DNA of 22,884 bases from Reticulitermes lucifugus (taxonomy: Eukaryota > Arthropoda > Insecta > Blattodea > Rhinotermitidae): positions 1 to 22,884 of the forward strand of contig JAKCWW010008970.1 of assembly GCA_026260175.1 (NCBI GenBank). Reading direction: 5' to 3'. Positions 1 to 9,293 of the stretch are shown here, in pieces. The notes under the pieces are model-generated. The model was not told the origin of the DNA. It ran no database searches and saw only the letters and a list, made by a program, of their open reading frames with translations. How positions within the stretch are numbered: position 1 is the stretch's first letter; every line of letters starts with the position of its first letter. The position numbers and the translations under genes were made by a program.

Positions 1-1048
1 CACTCAATTTTGTTAATAACTATTTTTAAAAAATTTTATTGCGTTTGTATCTTTACTTTCTGGGTAACCCTCGTAATGTGTTTCGCCTGTTCACTTCCCA
101 TATTAGCTCTGTAAGTGTTTTTGTAAATTGCCAGTTTCAACCTTCCTTGTAAAATAAACACTCATTTGCTGTGCATGTTGTTGACCGTCCCTCAAGACTA
201 TATGTTTTGTGCTGATAGCTCGTACAAAAGCTTGAAATGTAAAGGCTGCATTGCTCTTGGCAGTCAGTCATAATAACTACAGCTGATATGTCAGAGCTCT
301 GTAGAGACAGCTGGGTAGTTTGAAGCTTGCAGTTTTGAATTCAGTCTCTTTGATGGAAGGGTAAGTCCGTGGGTTAAGTACTTTATTTGATGGCTTAATG
401 TATGTATAAATAAATGGTATGAGTTTTGTGACAGTTCAGATGAGATATCATTATGCAGGAAGTGTTTACATGCTATGAAATAGAACATGTTACTCAGTTG
501 CTTCATAGTTCTGCTAGACAACTTTCTACACTTCTCCTGCTTCATTTTGTATCCTTAATTCTTAATTCACTTTCATTCTTGCATTCAGTGCATTTCAGAG
601 AATTGTCATTAAGTAACACAATTTTTTAAATTAATGGCCAGCACATACATAGTAGCCTGCATGGAAATGGTAGCACATTATGAGCAAATTGTAAATACTG
701 GCCTGGGCTATTATTTTGAAATTTTTCTCTTACAAAGATGTCATAATTTACGCCTTTGGAATTGAAGTGCATTTGATATATTAATGTGCATTGGAGAGTA
801 TGATTATTGAACTTCGAAAATATGCGTTTGAAAATAAGTTGTTATTATTGAACATTTAATTATGCTTTGGAAAATAAGTATTCATTGTTGAACATTGAAA
901 TATGCACATTAAACAATTTATATTGTGTGTAGATTGCTCTGTGTTTATCAGCATTTGTTGAAAAATATGTGAAAAATCAAACACATGTTGATTTTGACTG
1001 TATGACACAATACAGTATGCCTCCAGTAATTGGATACTTTTTTTTAAG
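1..1048 (+). other. LMBRD2: Upstream intron of LMBRD2, no exon recognised
   Basis: AT-rich sequence before the first recognisable exon. It ends in a pyrimidine-rich tract and an AG at 1047-1048 that serves as the splice acceptor. The LMBRD2 protein should have several hundred more residues upstream, so this is taken as intron. The short open frames on both strands show no family signature. No transposon was recognised here. Confidence 0.6.
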
Positions 1049-1288
1049 GTTTTGTCCACCATGATCATTGCATACATGTGTTACTGTGCGTACTCGACAG
1101 TGCTGAAAATACGACTCCTGAATTTGTACTACTTAGCCCCCAATCACCAGACAGATGAATACTCACTGGTATTTTCGGGAATGATGCTGTGTCGTCTTAC
1201 ACCACCTATGTGTCTCAATTTTCTTGGCCTTATTCACATGGATAGCCACATTATCAAGCATCACATCTGGGAAACTCATTATACACAG
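1049..1288 (+). CDS. LMBRD2: LMBRD2 internal exon (LMBR1-like membrane protein)
   Basis: This exon encodes 80 residues in phase 0, from [11 protein letters not shown] to ETHYTQ. LMBRD2 is a multi-pass membrane protein of the LMBR1/LIMR family; its vertebrate form is about 695 residues and has been linked to GPCR signalling. Visible here are a hydrophobic stretch around [11 protein letters not shown], the conserved linker [17 protein letters not shown], and the family hallmark [14 protein letters not shown] in a second membrane segment. The splice acceptor is a T-rich tract ending in AAG and the donor is CAG|GTATGA. The next exon continues in frame. Similarity to vertebrate LMBRD2 is recalled, not computed, but the LTPPxCLNFLGL block is distinctive. 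The true start codon lies outside the window; the ATG at 1061 is internal. Confidence 0.93.
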
Positions 1289-2489
1289 GTATGAAGTTAG
1301 AATTGTGGTAGATACCATTTCTGCTTCTTATTTTGTTTGTTTAGGTTTGGTCCTGATCAGCCATCTCAGCTGAATCATTTACCCTCTTGTACATTGCCTT
1401 ACCCTCAAGTCTCATTTTGCAATAAACAACTTAAACAGATGAATAATTTTAATAGTTTATGTGCTGTGTGTGATGGAAGGTTAGTGGCACCACTCAGAGG
1501 TCACCTTATGAGTCCAGGTCTGTCAACAAAACCTCATCCTGAAAGGAAAAATTGAAATGGTCATGCTGTTGAAAAATTGATGTATGTGTGCTGTGTATAA
1601 TACCTAATTTTCTAAGAAGTGTTTTACCTGTTCAGATAGGAATATTTTTGTGCATGTACTAATCCTAAATAAAAAAAAATTACCTGTCTTTTTGTCATTT
1701 ATTTTCCTTGCATAATACAGGAAAACTTGATGGAAATGGAACGTGGATTAAATGGGAACAGGCTTTTAAAGCAGAAAATTTCTCAGGTCTTGAGAAACCC
1801 CAAGTGTAAAATTATCTCTGATGAATGGAAATTGAAGAGAAAATAGTAATTTAGGAAAAAATAATCTGCTTAGACATTTGTAGTTGTCCATGTACAGGTT
1901 TTTGTATAATTTTACAGTGAGTTTATATGAGAAGGAATGTTTGTACTGAAAATAATTTCCAACTTGTTATTTGGGCCATAAATCCATGGAGTGTGTATTG
2001 TGCAGTATCTTTTTATTTGTAAGCACTTGTGTCCAACAGAAGAATGATTACTTCCCTTGAGATTCATGGAACAGGTTTTACTGTATTTTATTATGCAAAG
2101 CATGCTGTTTTTTGGTCATCAGTTAAAAATTACTAATTAGAATTGGTACTTGGGTGAGGAGAGTGTTGGATTCAAATTGTTGTAAGTGTATGAGTGGTGG
2201 AACTGGTTAAAATACTGTTTTAACTGTTTGAGGACTACAAAGTGTACCAACAGATGAATGTGTGTTTGTACAGAGAGAAAGATCCATGTCTGGGTGTTTG
2301 TATGCAAACTAGAAGCTTGTAACTGTAAATTGACCTAATATCGCAAGCCTGTCTGCAAGAGAAGTGGAGACCAGCATCGGATCAGCTAACGTAAATGATT
2401 TGTTAGTGTTAGCGTGAGAATGTTTTATGCATGCCAAAATACCACAGAAAATTATCCTTTGAGGAATAAGCATTGTCTTTCTTTTGCAG
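1289..2489 (+). other. LMBRD2: LMBRD2 intron, phase 0, with a repeat remnant
   Basis: This is a 1201 bp GT-AG intron: donor GTATGA at 1289, acceptor CTTTTGCAG ending at 2489. It is mostly unique-looking AT-rich sequence with one short interspersed-repeat remnant near 1478-1545. The 72-codon open frame across 1337-1555 is not an exon, because the flanking exons join directly in phase 0. Confidence 0.8.
1478..1545 (+). repeat. Interspersed-repeat remnant
   Basis: The + strand conceptual translation LRGHLMSPGLSTKPHP resembles a peptide I recall from a high-copy cockroach/termite repeat (form RGHLMSPGSSTESYP). Only this short piece is recognisable and the element's ends are not visible. The attribution rests on recall, and a repeat library would be decisive. 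Confidence 0.35.
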
Positions 2490-2691
2490 GTTATGGGCCA
2501 CATGGATGTGATATCTATTGTATCTGATGGCTTTAATGTGTATTTCCCTATGGCAATGCTGGCCTTTTGTTTGGCAACATACTTTAGTGTAGGATCACGA
2601 CTGCTATCACTTCTTGGGTTCCAGCAGTTTGTTGGTGATGATGAAGTGACTGCAGACCTTGTAGAAGAAGGCCGTGAACTCATCAAGAGAG
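2490..2691 (+). CDS. LMBRD2: LMBRD2 internal exon, last membrane segment and tail start
   Basis: Phase-0 start after CTTTTGCAG, giving 67 codons plus one base, from VMGHMDVIS to ELIKR. It encodes a hydrophobic membrane segment (NVYFPMAMLAFCLATYFSV) and then the conserved juxtamembrane block LLSLLGFQQFVGDDE, typical of LMBRD2 orthologues. An acidic and basic stretch, DLVEEGRELIKR, opens the cytoplasmic coiled tail. The donor AGAG|GTATAA leaves a single G, giving phase 1, which completes a Glu codon with the next exon. The exon is split from its neighbours by introns of 1201 and 1184 bp. Confidence 0.95.
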
Positions 2692-3875
2692 GTATAATTA
2701 TTATATCTTGTGTGCTTGTTAGATGAATTTCATGTAGTGGTGTCTTAATTGTGTATGTGTTTATGGCATTGCATAATTTGGCACAACAAATCTTAATTAT
2801 TGTCATATTCCCAAGCTACAGGAGAAAGGTGCTGGGAGCTCTTTCTCTTAGGGAAAAGTGGCTTCAGCATGAAGCTGACCAATCACCTCCCACTTGTGGA
2901 TGTTAGGAATGCATGGAGCCATACCTTCATTCCCACATATCTTTTTGTGGAACACAGAGACAAATATACTTTTACCTTTTGTATCCTGTCCAAAGGAGTG
3001 CAGTAACATAATCAAAGGCATATTCATTCATTAAAGCCAAGTTTTAGAAACATATTTATGTATTTATTTTTATTATGGATGTGAGTGAAATGAATAACAA
3101 GAAGTTTTATAAAAAACTTTCAACAGTTAACTTTCCTTGCAAGACTTGACTCGTTATGGTGGGGCCATCAACACATGTAAGTTAATACATATTTTAGCAG
3201 TCCCTTTGTGCACATAATTGCCACTAGTACAGCTTCTGACTATTTTAAAATTGTCAAACAGAACCAGCACCTTTGCCATGTTTGTAATTGTTATGGTTGC
3301 TGAAATTTGTGAAGATGTCGTGATCAGTCTCAGAAGATTTCACATTCCTGGTTTAAGTCATACTTAGTTATTGCCATCAAACTGATTATGCACAACCATC
3401 ACGTGTTCAGCATTCTACAGAAATTTGACCATGACAATCTTCAGAACAGTAGTAAATTAAGTGGCACTATAAGTCCTTGCAGCCACCATACTGCTGTTAT
3501 TGGTGGTATAACATTAAAAAGTTCAAGGGTAGAGTGGTCATTGATGGCTTCATATTTGAACCAAGTTTAATGTAAATTCATTTATTGGCTTAGAAGTAAT
3601 TAGTGTTAGACATACTGATGTGAACAGAAGGGCAGCGCCATACACACTCAAATGCATAAAGCCTGTGTTTCCTTATAAATAAGGATCCTAGGCCCTTTAA
3701 CATGCATATTAATGACCCGTTTATCTAAATAGTGACATTTTACTTCCAAAAATGTAAAAACGCGTATGTGACTACTCAGTTTTGGAAGTCTGTATGTATG
3801 CAAGGTTGTAGTGGTATTAACTGTATTTTGATGGTGCATTATTTTGCAATATTGAAGGTGGTATTTAATGTGCAG
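2692..3875 (+). other. LMBRD2: LMBRD2 intron, phase 1, containing a SINE piece
   Basis: This is a 1184 bp intron with donor GTATAA and acceptor AATGTGCAG ending at 3875. It holds a truncated SINE at 2811-2980. The rest (about 2981-3875) is AT-rich with no recognised gene or repeat. Confidence 0.8.
2811..2980 (+). mobile_element. 5'-truncated tRNA-derived SINE (body and 3' end)
   Basis: The body and 3' end match the SINE at 21757-22043 in order. Shared blocks are the TCTTTCTCTTAGGGAAAAG-like segment (TCCTTCCCCAGGGTAAAGC in the other copy), a CATACCTTCATTCCC-like block (CATACCTCTACTCCCCC in the other copy), and a terminal TTTTACCTTTT. The tRNA-related head is missing. It sits in the LMBRD2 intron in the same orientation as the gene. 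No clear target duplication was seen. Confidence 0.55.
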
Positions 3876-3992
3876 AAAAACGGCGCCGACAACGAGCAGA
3901 GGATTCTGTTAACCGACGCCGAGAGTTTCAGGAAAGATTTGGTGGAGCAACATCACGATACCGAACTGCACGACAGAAACCAGAAGACAGGG
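3876..3992 (+). CDS. LMBRD2: LMBRD2 internal exon, charged cytoplasmic coil
   Basis: The G carried from the previous exon plus AA makes Glu, and the exon then reads KRRRQRAEDSVNRRREFQERF and on to KPEDR. This strongly basic and acidic helix-forming segment matches the LMBRD2 tail; vertebrate proteins carry a similar KRxRQR...NRRRE block. The acceptor is TGTGCAG and the donor is AGGG|GTAGGT, leaving one G (phase 1) that pairs with TG of the last exon to make Val. An overlapping open frame (3732-4034) reads these bases in a different frame and is not coding. The exon is more GC-rich than its surroundings. Confidence 0.93.
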
Positions 3993-4084
3993 GTAGGTTT
4001 TGATTTCACTGCTTTAGTGTTTGTAACTTTGTAGTGCTGTTTCTAGTGTGGTGAAAATTTTGTGAATTACCTTCTTTGCTGTTG

Positions 4085-4222
4085 CCTGCAATTTATTCAG
4101 GCATGTGTTAAAATAGGGGTTCCTTGGAAGGGTTGTTGAGTAGAGTAGAGTACATTAGGGCGGGCATTGCACTCACTGCTGCACCTTGTCGACCATTTCT
4201 GATCTTTTGTGCAACCCTTTGC
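4085..4222 (-). other. 3' UTR of the non-LTR element
   Basis: Minus-strand sequence after the ORF2 stop, ending near AATAAATTGCAGGC (the AATAAA complement is at about 4090-4095). It includes a CTCTACTCTACTC short repeat. No poly(A) tail or target duplication could be fixed, so the 3' boundary is approximate. Confidence 0.5.
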
Positions 4223-5555
4223 TCAAGCATTCCACAGCCCCGCACTTTGAACCAAATGCAGTACCTTGCTGATGGAGGTGTCAGCAGAGTCACCTGGTTT
4301 CAAGAAATGATGGCCTGGGTGTCTAAATCTTAATACTGACAGTCACAAAGAATATGTGAGGCCATTTCAAATGCGTGGTGGCATCTATCACACCTGAAAC
4401 TGTCTACCAGTCCAAGTATAATTGATGTCCTTTTAAATGTCTGCCCTGTAAGCAGCCCCATCATTTTTCTTAGTTGATTTCTGCTCAAGTGGAGTAATTC
4501 CCCAGCTCTTTTACTAGAGGGTCTCTTAAGAGAGCCCATAGCCTGCCTTTGTCCACGCATGGACTGCCAATAAACCTGTTCCCTGCTTGTCCAGCTTCTG
4601 GTCACTCTGCTGGCAACCTTTGCAGATATGCCAAGCACAGGGCTGAGGTCCTGTAAGTGGATTTGAGGAGCCTTGCCTGGCTAATTGATCAGCTATTTCA
4701 TTTCCATCAGTCCCCATGTATCCTGGCACCCATACCAGTTGGATCCTGTTATGTTCTGCCAGTTTCTCCAGGGATTGATGGTAGTCCCAGACTAATTTAG
4801 AAGGTATCTGGAAACTGTCAAGGGCCTTAATGGCTGTTCAACTGTCGGAAAGAATATAGATATTTCTACCTGTGTAGCCCTTTTTTAGGAGCTTTTGCAA
4901 AATTGCAAAAAGCAGCTATTAGCTTTGTGATGTCCATCCACATGAAACAACTTGGCCTCCAGTGGATGGATTTTCATGAAATTTGATATTTGTATATTTT
5001 TTGAAAATCTGTCAAGAAAATTCAGTTTTCATTAAAATCTGATAAGAATAACAGGTACTTTACATGAAAACCTGTATACATTTATGATAGTATCTTGCTG
5101 AATTCTTCTTAGAATGAGAAATGTTTCAGGCAAAAGTGGTAGAGAAAATCGAGACACATTTTATGTTCAGTAACCTTTTTTCAAAAAAATGCTGTTTATG
5201 AGACAAAGAATATGGTAGAGCTGGACAGGCCACAGATGACAATATAATATGGTGCATGCACTTTACATGCTGGATAACTAAGGTTACAGACACACACACA
5301 GAATATGTAATACTTATTGTTTTCCCACGGCAACAATGGTTATGCAAACGCATCTCGGTGTTATGTCATACATACATTGCCTTCCTTGTTATATTCTCCA
5401 TTACACAAGCCATAATGGCATATATTTTGGCCTGGAATACTGTGGTGTAGAGCCCAGGGCTGAAGCTATGCCACCTTCTTGAGCCCCATCTGTACACCCC
5501 AATGCCAGTGCCTTTATTGGTCTTGGACTCATCTGTTTACCAGACCAGGCCCCCT
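4223..5555 (-). pseudogene. RNase H and C-terminal part of the same ORF2 (dead)
   Basis: Minus strand from the piggyBac junction: KGGLVW, a stop in place of Tyr, then TDESKTNKGTG (the usual YTDGSKT motif with the first catalytic Asp kept), and LYTTVFQAKIYAIMACVMENI. After an unrelated insert come KKGYTGRNIYILSDS, a TGA stop at 4838-4840, TAIKALDSFQI, then VWVPGYMGTDGNEIADQLAR carrying the last catalytic Asp region. The C-terminal part has SRNQLRKMMGLLTG and CDRCHHAFEMASHILCDC, a Cys/His block usual at the end of such ORFs. The frame ends at the stop 4223-4225 after VLHLVQSAGLWNA. It shows multiple stops and frameshifts. Confidence 0.85.
4905..5385. other. Unidentified insert inside the RNase H domain
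   Basis: RNase H sequence stops after MENI (about 5385) and resumes at KKGY (about 4905). In the intact family, as I recall it, these two points are nearly adjacent. The intervening roughly 470 bp shows no RNase H similarity and no recognisable coding sequence. Near one edge is a small palindrome (gcttttgcaaaattgcaaaaagc-like, about 4890-4915). No target duplication or inverted-repeat ends were found. It could be a non-autonomous element or filler DNA. Confidence 0.5.
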
Positions 5556-5559
5556 TTAA
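5556..5559. repeat. TTAA target duplication, left end of piggyBac
   Basis: TTAA directly next to the resumption of retroelement coding (KGGLVW on the minus strand). It is one of the pair of TTAA sites flanking the piggyBac element. piggyBac transposases insert at and duplicate TTAA. Confidence 0.75.
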
Positions 5560-7594
5560 AACTTCGTTGATGGGTCGCGTATAAAGACATGATTGCTATC
5601 CCTTGCATTGTCGATGGGTCACATAGTTTGATGTTTTCGTACACATCATCCTACAGACACCTTTATCGGCTGGTCTGGCTTATTGCATCAAGCTTGCTTA
5701 CATCTTGAAGCAGGATGTTTAGGTCTCAAATAACAACACACAAACCCTTCCTGACCCCACATTCTTAGCACCATAGGACTCCAACAGAGTGACCACAGAT
5801 TCAGATACCCTCTTTATTTTGTTTCATAACTTCCTCCAGTTGGAATCATGGCTTTGTGTAGGAGTGTTATGAAAGATAATGATATTTTGTCTGAGTTATA
5901 TGCGGATACATTTTCTGATGTGTCTGATGATAGTGAAACTGAAATTTTGGACAATGACAGTGACATCCCCACAACTAGTTCACGTAAACAATTGTGACAT
6001 TGTACTTTAGTTTTTACTAGTGACCATGAAACAATTACAGAAGCGGAAGAAAGTAGTGAACCAGATAGCTCTGACAATAAAACAGGTGACGTGTACTTCA
6101 AAACTGATTAAAAAACCAAGTGACGAACCTTTTCTTGGAACCACATGCTTGATTATAGTAATCAGTAACCCTGAGGTCATGAGCTCAATCATTGGTGATG
6201 ACCTTATACTGTTATTTACTGAACAGGCTAATCTTTACCATAGTCATAATGCACAACAATGGAAGGTATCGCTTAAAACACCAAAGTAGTCCAATATTAC
6301 ACCTGAAGAATGAGAAAGATTTTGGGACTAATAATTTCAATGGGACAAGTCATAAAGGATAATATAACAGACTACTGGTCAACTGACCCCACAGTTTCCA
6401 CACCCTTTTTCTTCACACTAATAGAAACTGTTCTGAATCTATTTGGCAAGTCTGGTATTTTAGTGACAACAGCCAGCAAACACAAGATGCACGGAGGCTG
6501 TTCAAAATAAAACCTGTGTATGAATATTTTCTACAGAACTTTAGGTCAATTTACAGCCCAAAGCAAGAACTGTCACTTGATGAAGCTACGATCCCATGGT
6601 GGGGGTCACCTGAAATTTAGGACATACAATCCAGGGAAAATCTATCAAGACAATTTTTATAATACTGGGAGATTAGCTGAAACATTGCTGGACAGAAAGG
6701 TGACAGTTTGTGGCACCTGAGGCCTAACGGTGATTCCACCTGAACTAGAACGGGAAACCAAACACTTGGCGAAAGGTTTGTGTTCTGACGCAAAGGTGAC
6801 GTTACAGTTCAAGTGTGGAAGGACAAAGGCCTGTGCGAATCATAAGCACAATCCATGATGCAAAAATAGTGATCACAGGAAGGAAAGACAGAAAAACAAA
6901 CATGGAAATAAGGAAACCTTACACTGTTATCCAGTACAGTAAATTCATGAAGGGTGTAGACAGGGCAGATCATTACCTCAGTTATTACTCAGTTCTGAGG
7001 AAAACTGTCAGTTGAAAAAGGTGGTATTGTATGTGCTAAACTGTGCACTCTTCAATACATTTTTTGCATACAAGAAGCTAAACACAAAAGAAGAAAGTAT
7101 GCGAACTTCCTGCTTGAGGAAGCAAGGTCCTGGATGTTGGAAGTCCAGAATCCAACTGACTTCAGTTCTGATGAATTGCAATTGCCAGAGAAGTAACCAA
7201 TTTCAAGGGGGCCTATACAGGACCACCCAAGGCATATTCTCCAGGAATTTCAGCAAACACAAACTGGACAAAACTGTTGCTGGTGGGGAGGGCAAGAAGA
7301 AGTATCCTGCAAGACATTGTAAAGTGCGCGCTGCACATAAGAAGTGAAGTGAAACTAGATACATTTGTAAAGTCTGTATTGTTCTGCTTCTCAAAGGGTC
7401 TTGTTTTGAGAAATACCACTCATTGATGAACTTCTAGACTCTTTATATGCAGTTTCTTCAGTACTGGGTTCAGGAGTGTCATCTGTAAATTCAAGTTGTA
7501 AGTAAGAATATATTCAGGGGTTGAACATTTAAAGCTTGTAAAATGTCTGGGAACTGGGGGTATTTAATTAAAGGGCCACACAGTCCACAGTGTG
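5560..7594 (+). mobile_element. Decayed piggyBac DNA transposon inserted in the retroelement
   Basis: About 2.0 kb between TTAA at 5556-5559 and TTAA at 7595-7598, carrying a broken piggyBac-type transposase on the + strand. The right end read inward is CACACTGTGGACTGTGTGG; the left end begins AACTTCGTTGATGGGTCGCG. The terminal inverted repeats are no longer clearly similar. A motif, GATGGGTC followed by GC or AC, occurs twice near the left end (about 5569-5578 and 5612-5621). Deleting the unit plus one TTAA restores the retroelement frame across the junction (KPDIKGGLVW), which fixes both boundaries. Confidence 0.82.
5848..7436 (+). pseudogene. piggyBac transposase (PGBD4-like), inactivated
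   Basis: It opens with ATG at 5848 and an acidic N-terminus (MALCRSVMKDNDILSELYAD, then DVSDDSETEILDNDSD) that ends at a stop by 5997. The transposase core follows in broken frames: EPFLGTTCLIIVISNPE, SSIIGDDLILLFTEQANLYH, RKILGLIISMGQV, NITDYWSTDPT, then the three Asp motifs LDEATIPW (D codon 6579-6581), YQDNFYN (6649-6651) and GVDRADHY (6959-6961), now in three different frames. About 50 residues between NPGKI and YQDNFYN appear deleted relative to the family as I recall it. The C-terminal Cys/His zinc-finger remnant (KKYPARHCKV..., then CKVCIV, KGSCFEKYHS) ends at the TAG 7434-7436. It is not functional. Confidence 0.85.
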
Positions 7595-7598
7595 TTAA
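7595..7598. repeat. TTAA target duplication, right end of piggyBac
   Basis: TTAA at the point where minus-strand retroelement coding (EWQNKFKPD) breaks off. It pairs with 5556-5559. A second TTAA-rich stretch at 7564-7571 lies inside the transposon and is not the junction. Confidence 0.72.
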
Positions 7599-8617
7599 TA
7601 TCTGGTTTGAACTTGTTCTGCCACTCACCCTTGTCAGGAAACTGGACCATGAATTGCTTGTGGTATGCATACCTCTGTATCATCCTGTCAGTCCCCATCT
7701 GTAGGATGGGTTCATGCTCCATGTCCTGAGATTTTCTGGCATGACCAAAATATTTGGATTTAGGTTTCCACAGCTGGCTGCACATTAGTATGTAGATCCC
7801 TGCTTGGTTTGTTGCCTCAGTCATCACACGAAGAGGAGGGAGTCCCAGGAGGACCTCTGTTGCAGCTGCTGGGGCAATCCTCATCACGCCTGTGTTAGTC
7901 ATACAGGCTTATCCCTGTAACCTGCTGAGTTCCATCCTGCTGACCTTGTATGAAACCCTAGGCCACCAAACTGTGGAGCCATAGGTCAACATGGGTATGA
8001 TACCATGGTGTATATCCAGTACACTGCTCTGGGTTTCAGACCAAGTTTTACCAAATGTACCCTTACAGGTCCAGAAAGTCCATGTAGGCCTTAGTCATCA
8101 CATTTTTCAGGTGTGCCTTCAATGTTAATCCCTTGACCAGAGTAAGACCCAAGGTATTTGACCTCAGTAGTCAGCTTCAGTGGTTGTCCAGGGAGGGTTA
8201 GCTCCTTTTAGACCCCTTAAATCCCTCTTCCTAGTGAATGGTACTGTAACCCTCTTTTGGGGATTGATAGACAACTGAGTTCTATCACATCACTTTTCTG
8301 CTTATTAGGATAGCAGTATCATCTGTATACCCAGTGTATAACAGTCATTCCCATTGAGTCCTGTTATGAGTTCATCCACAATCAGGCTCCACAGGAGAGG
8401 TGATAGAATGCCCCCCTGCAGACAGCCTTTGGCCAAAAACCCCTCCAGATTTTCTCCTGCCAGTGTGGCTGTAATTTCCCTGCAACCCAGCATGGAGCCA
8501 ACCCACCAACAAATTGTGCACCCAATCCCATGCTGTTCAGCAGCTTTTATTATGACTTCAAATGAGGTACTGTCAAAGGCCCCCTCAGTATCTAGGAAAT
8601 TTTCAAGTGCTATTTCC

Positions 8618-8665
<48 letters not shown>

Positions 8666-8717
8666 GCGTGTGCGTGCGTGCGTGTGAGAGAGAGTGAGCG
8701 AGAGAGTGAGTGAGAGA

Positions 8718-8775
<58 letters not shown>

Positions 8776-9190
8776 ACATTGTGCACAGTGCAGTTTCAGT
8801 GCACTTATCTGGTTGGTAGGCAAACTTGTTTTGATGTAAGAGATGAAACCTCAATATCTTGTCCCTGATATGCCTGTCCTCCAGTTTCTCTATCATCTAC
8901 AGCATGAAAGATGATAGCTTAAGAGGACGATATGCCTTAGCCTCGGTATAGTGAGCCTTTCCGGGTTTAGGAATAAATGTCACCTTAACCTGTCTCCAAG
9001 CTTTGAGTATATATCCTCTTGCCAGACAGGCTCTATATATATGGTACAGATGAGACACTAAGTGCTGAATTCCTTGCTGCTGTAGTACAGGCATAAGGGT
9101 TGTAACTGCATCCTTATTTCATATGCTGCTATATAAGCTTCCAAGGTAGATGGAAATGCTGTCATAAGCTGAAAGGTGACCTTACTCATG
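7599..9190 (-). pseudogene. Reverse transcriptase part of non-LTR ORF2 (dead)
   Basis: Minus-strand frames show RT motifs in order: GYILKAWRQVKVTFIPKPGK with AYRPLKLSSFML (motif 1-2 region), RHIRDKILRFHLLHQNKFAY with CTETAL, EIALENFLDTEGAFDSTSF (motif A, FLDxEGAFD), and KGCLQGGILSPLLWSLIVDE (motif B). The catalytic motif C reads YTDD at 8318-8329 but lies one frame away from motif B, so a frameshift has broken it. Further on, LLGLPPLRV and HEPILQMGTDRMI are blocks typical of these elements. A 152 bp simple repeat separates TETAL from EIALE. The 7902-7564 open frame runs past the piggyBac junction at 7595-7598. It is non-functional. Confidence 0.85.
8621..8772. repeat. Compound (TG)n-(AG)n microsatellite within RT
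   Basis: A long TG tract (with some CG-interrupted units) passes into GAGA repeats. On the minus strand it creates long Ser-Leu and His-Thr runs in open frames that are artefacts. It lies between the RT blocks TETAL and EIALE, replacing what should be a dozen or so codons, so it arose by simple-repeat expansion or insertion after the element landed. Confidence 0.95.
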
Positions 9191-9224
9191 AAACCAAACT
9201 TCAGCACCCTGTCGAAATGCAGAC

Positions 9225-9293
9225 CACACACACACGCACACGCACCCGCACCCACGCACGCACGCACACACACACGTGCACATGCACACACAC
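9225..9293. repeat. Imperfect (CA)n microsatellite
   Basis: CA repeats with CG interruptions (cacacgcacacgcacccg...) lie just upstream, in retroelement orientation, of the last recognisable RT sequence. It may mark or obscure the 5' limit of the retrotransposon copy. Confidence 0.9.

Larger units (their letters stand above)
4085..9190 (-). mobile_element. Degenerate non-LTR retrotransposon, RT plus RNase H, 5'-truncated
   Basis: Minus-strand fragments appear in the expected order: the RT N-terminus (about 9190-8773), RT palm (8620-8300), RT C-terminal region (7902-7599), RNase H (5555-4710), a conserved C-terminal domain (to the stop at 4223-4225), then a short 3' UTR with AATAAA near 4085-4100. 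No endonuclease domain was found, so the copy is 5'-truncated or decayed at that end. The RT plus RNase H order suggests an R1/I-like or jockey-group element; the clade is not certain. It is interrupted by piggyBac (5560-7594), a TG/AG microsatellite and an unidentified insert (about 4905-5385), and carries many stops and frameshifts. Confidence 0.85.

Noticed and set aside
1337..1555. 72-codon open frame considered as an LMBRD2 exon
   Set aside because: Flanking exons join directly in phase 0 to give the conserved sequence, and part of this frame resembles an interspersed repeat.
2309..2806. 165-codon minus-strand open frame
   Set aside because: It is the antisense shadow of the LMBRD2 exon at 2490-2691 and intron.
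3876..3992. Open frame 3732-4034 reading this exon in another frame
   Set aside because: The frame fixed by the neighbouring exons gives the conserved KRRRQR...NRRRE tail; the other frame does not.
8354..8713. 119-codon + strand open frame ending in Cys-Val runs
   Set aside because: Antisense of the RT domain running into the microsatellite; the Cys-Val repeat is translated simple repeat.
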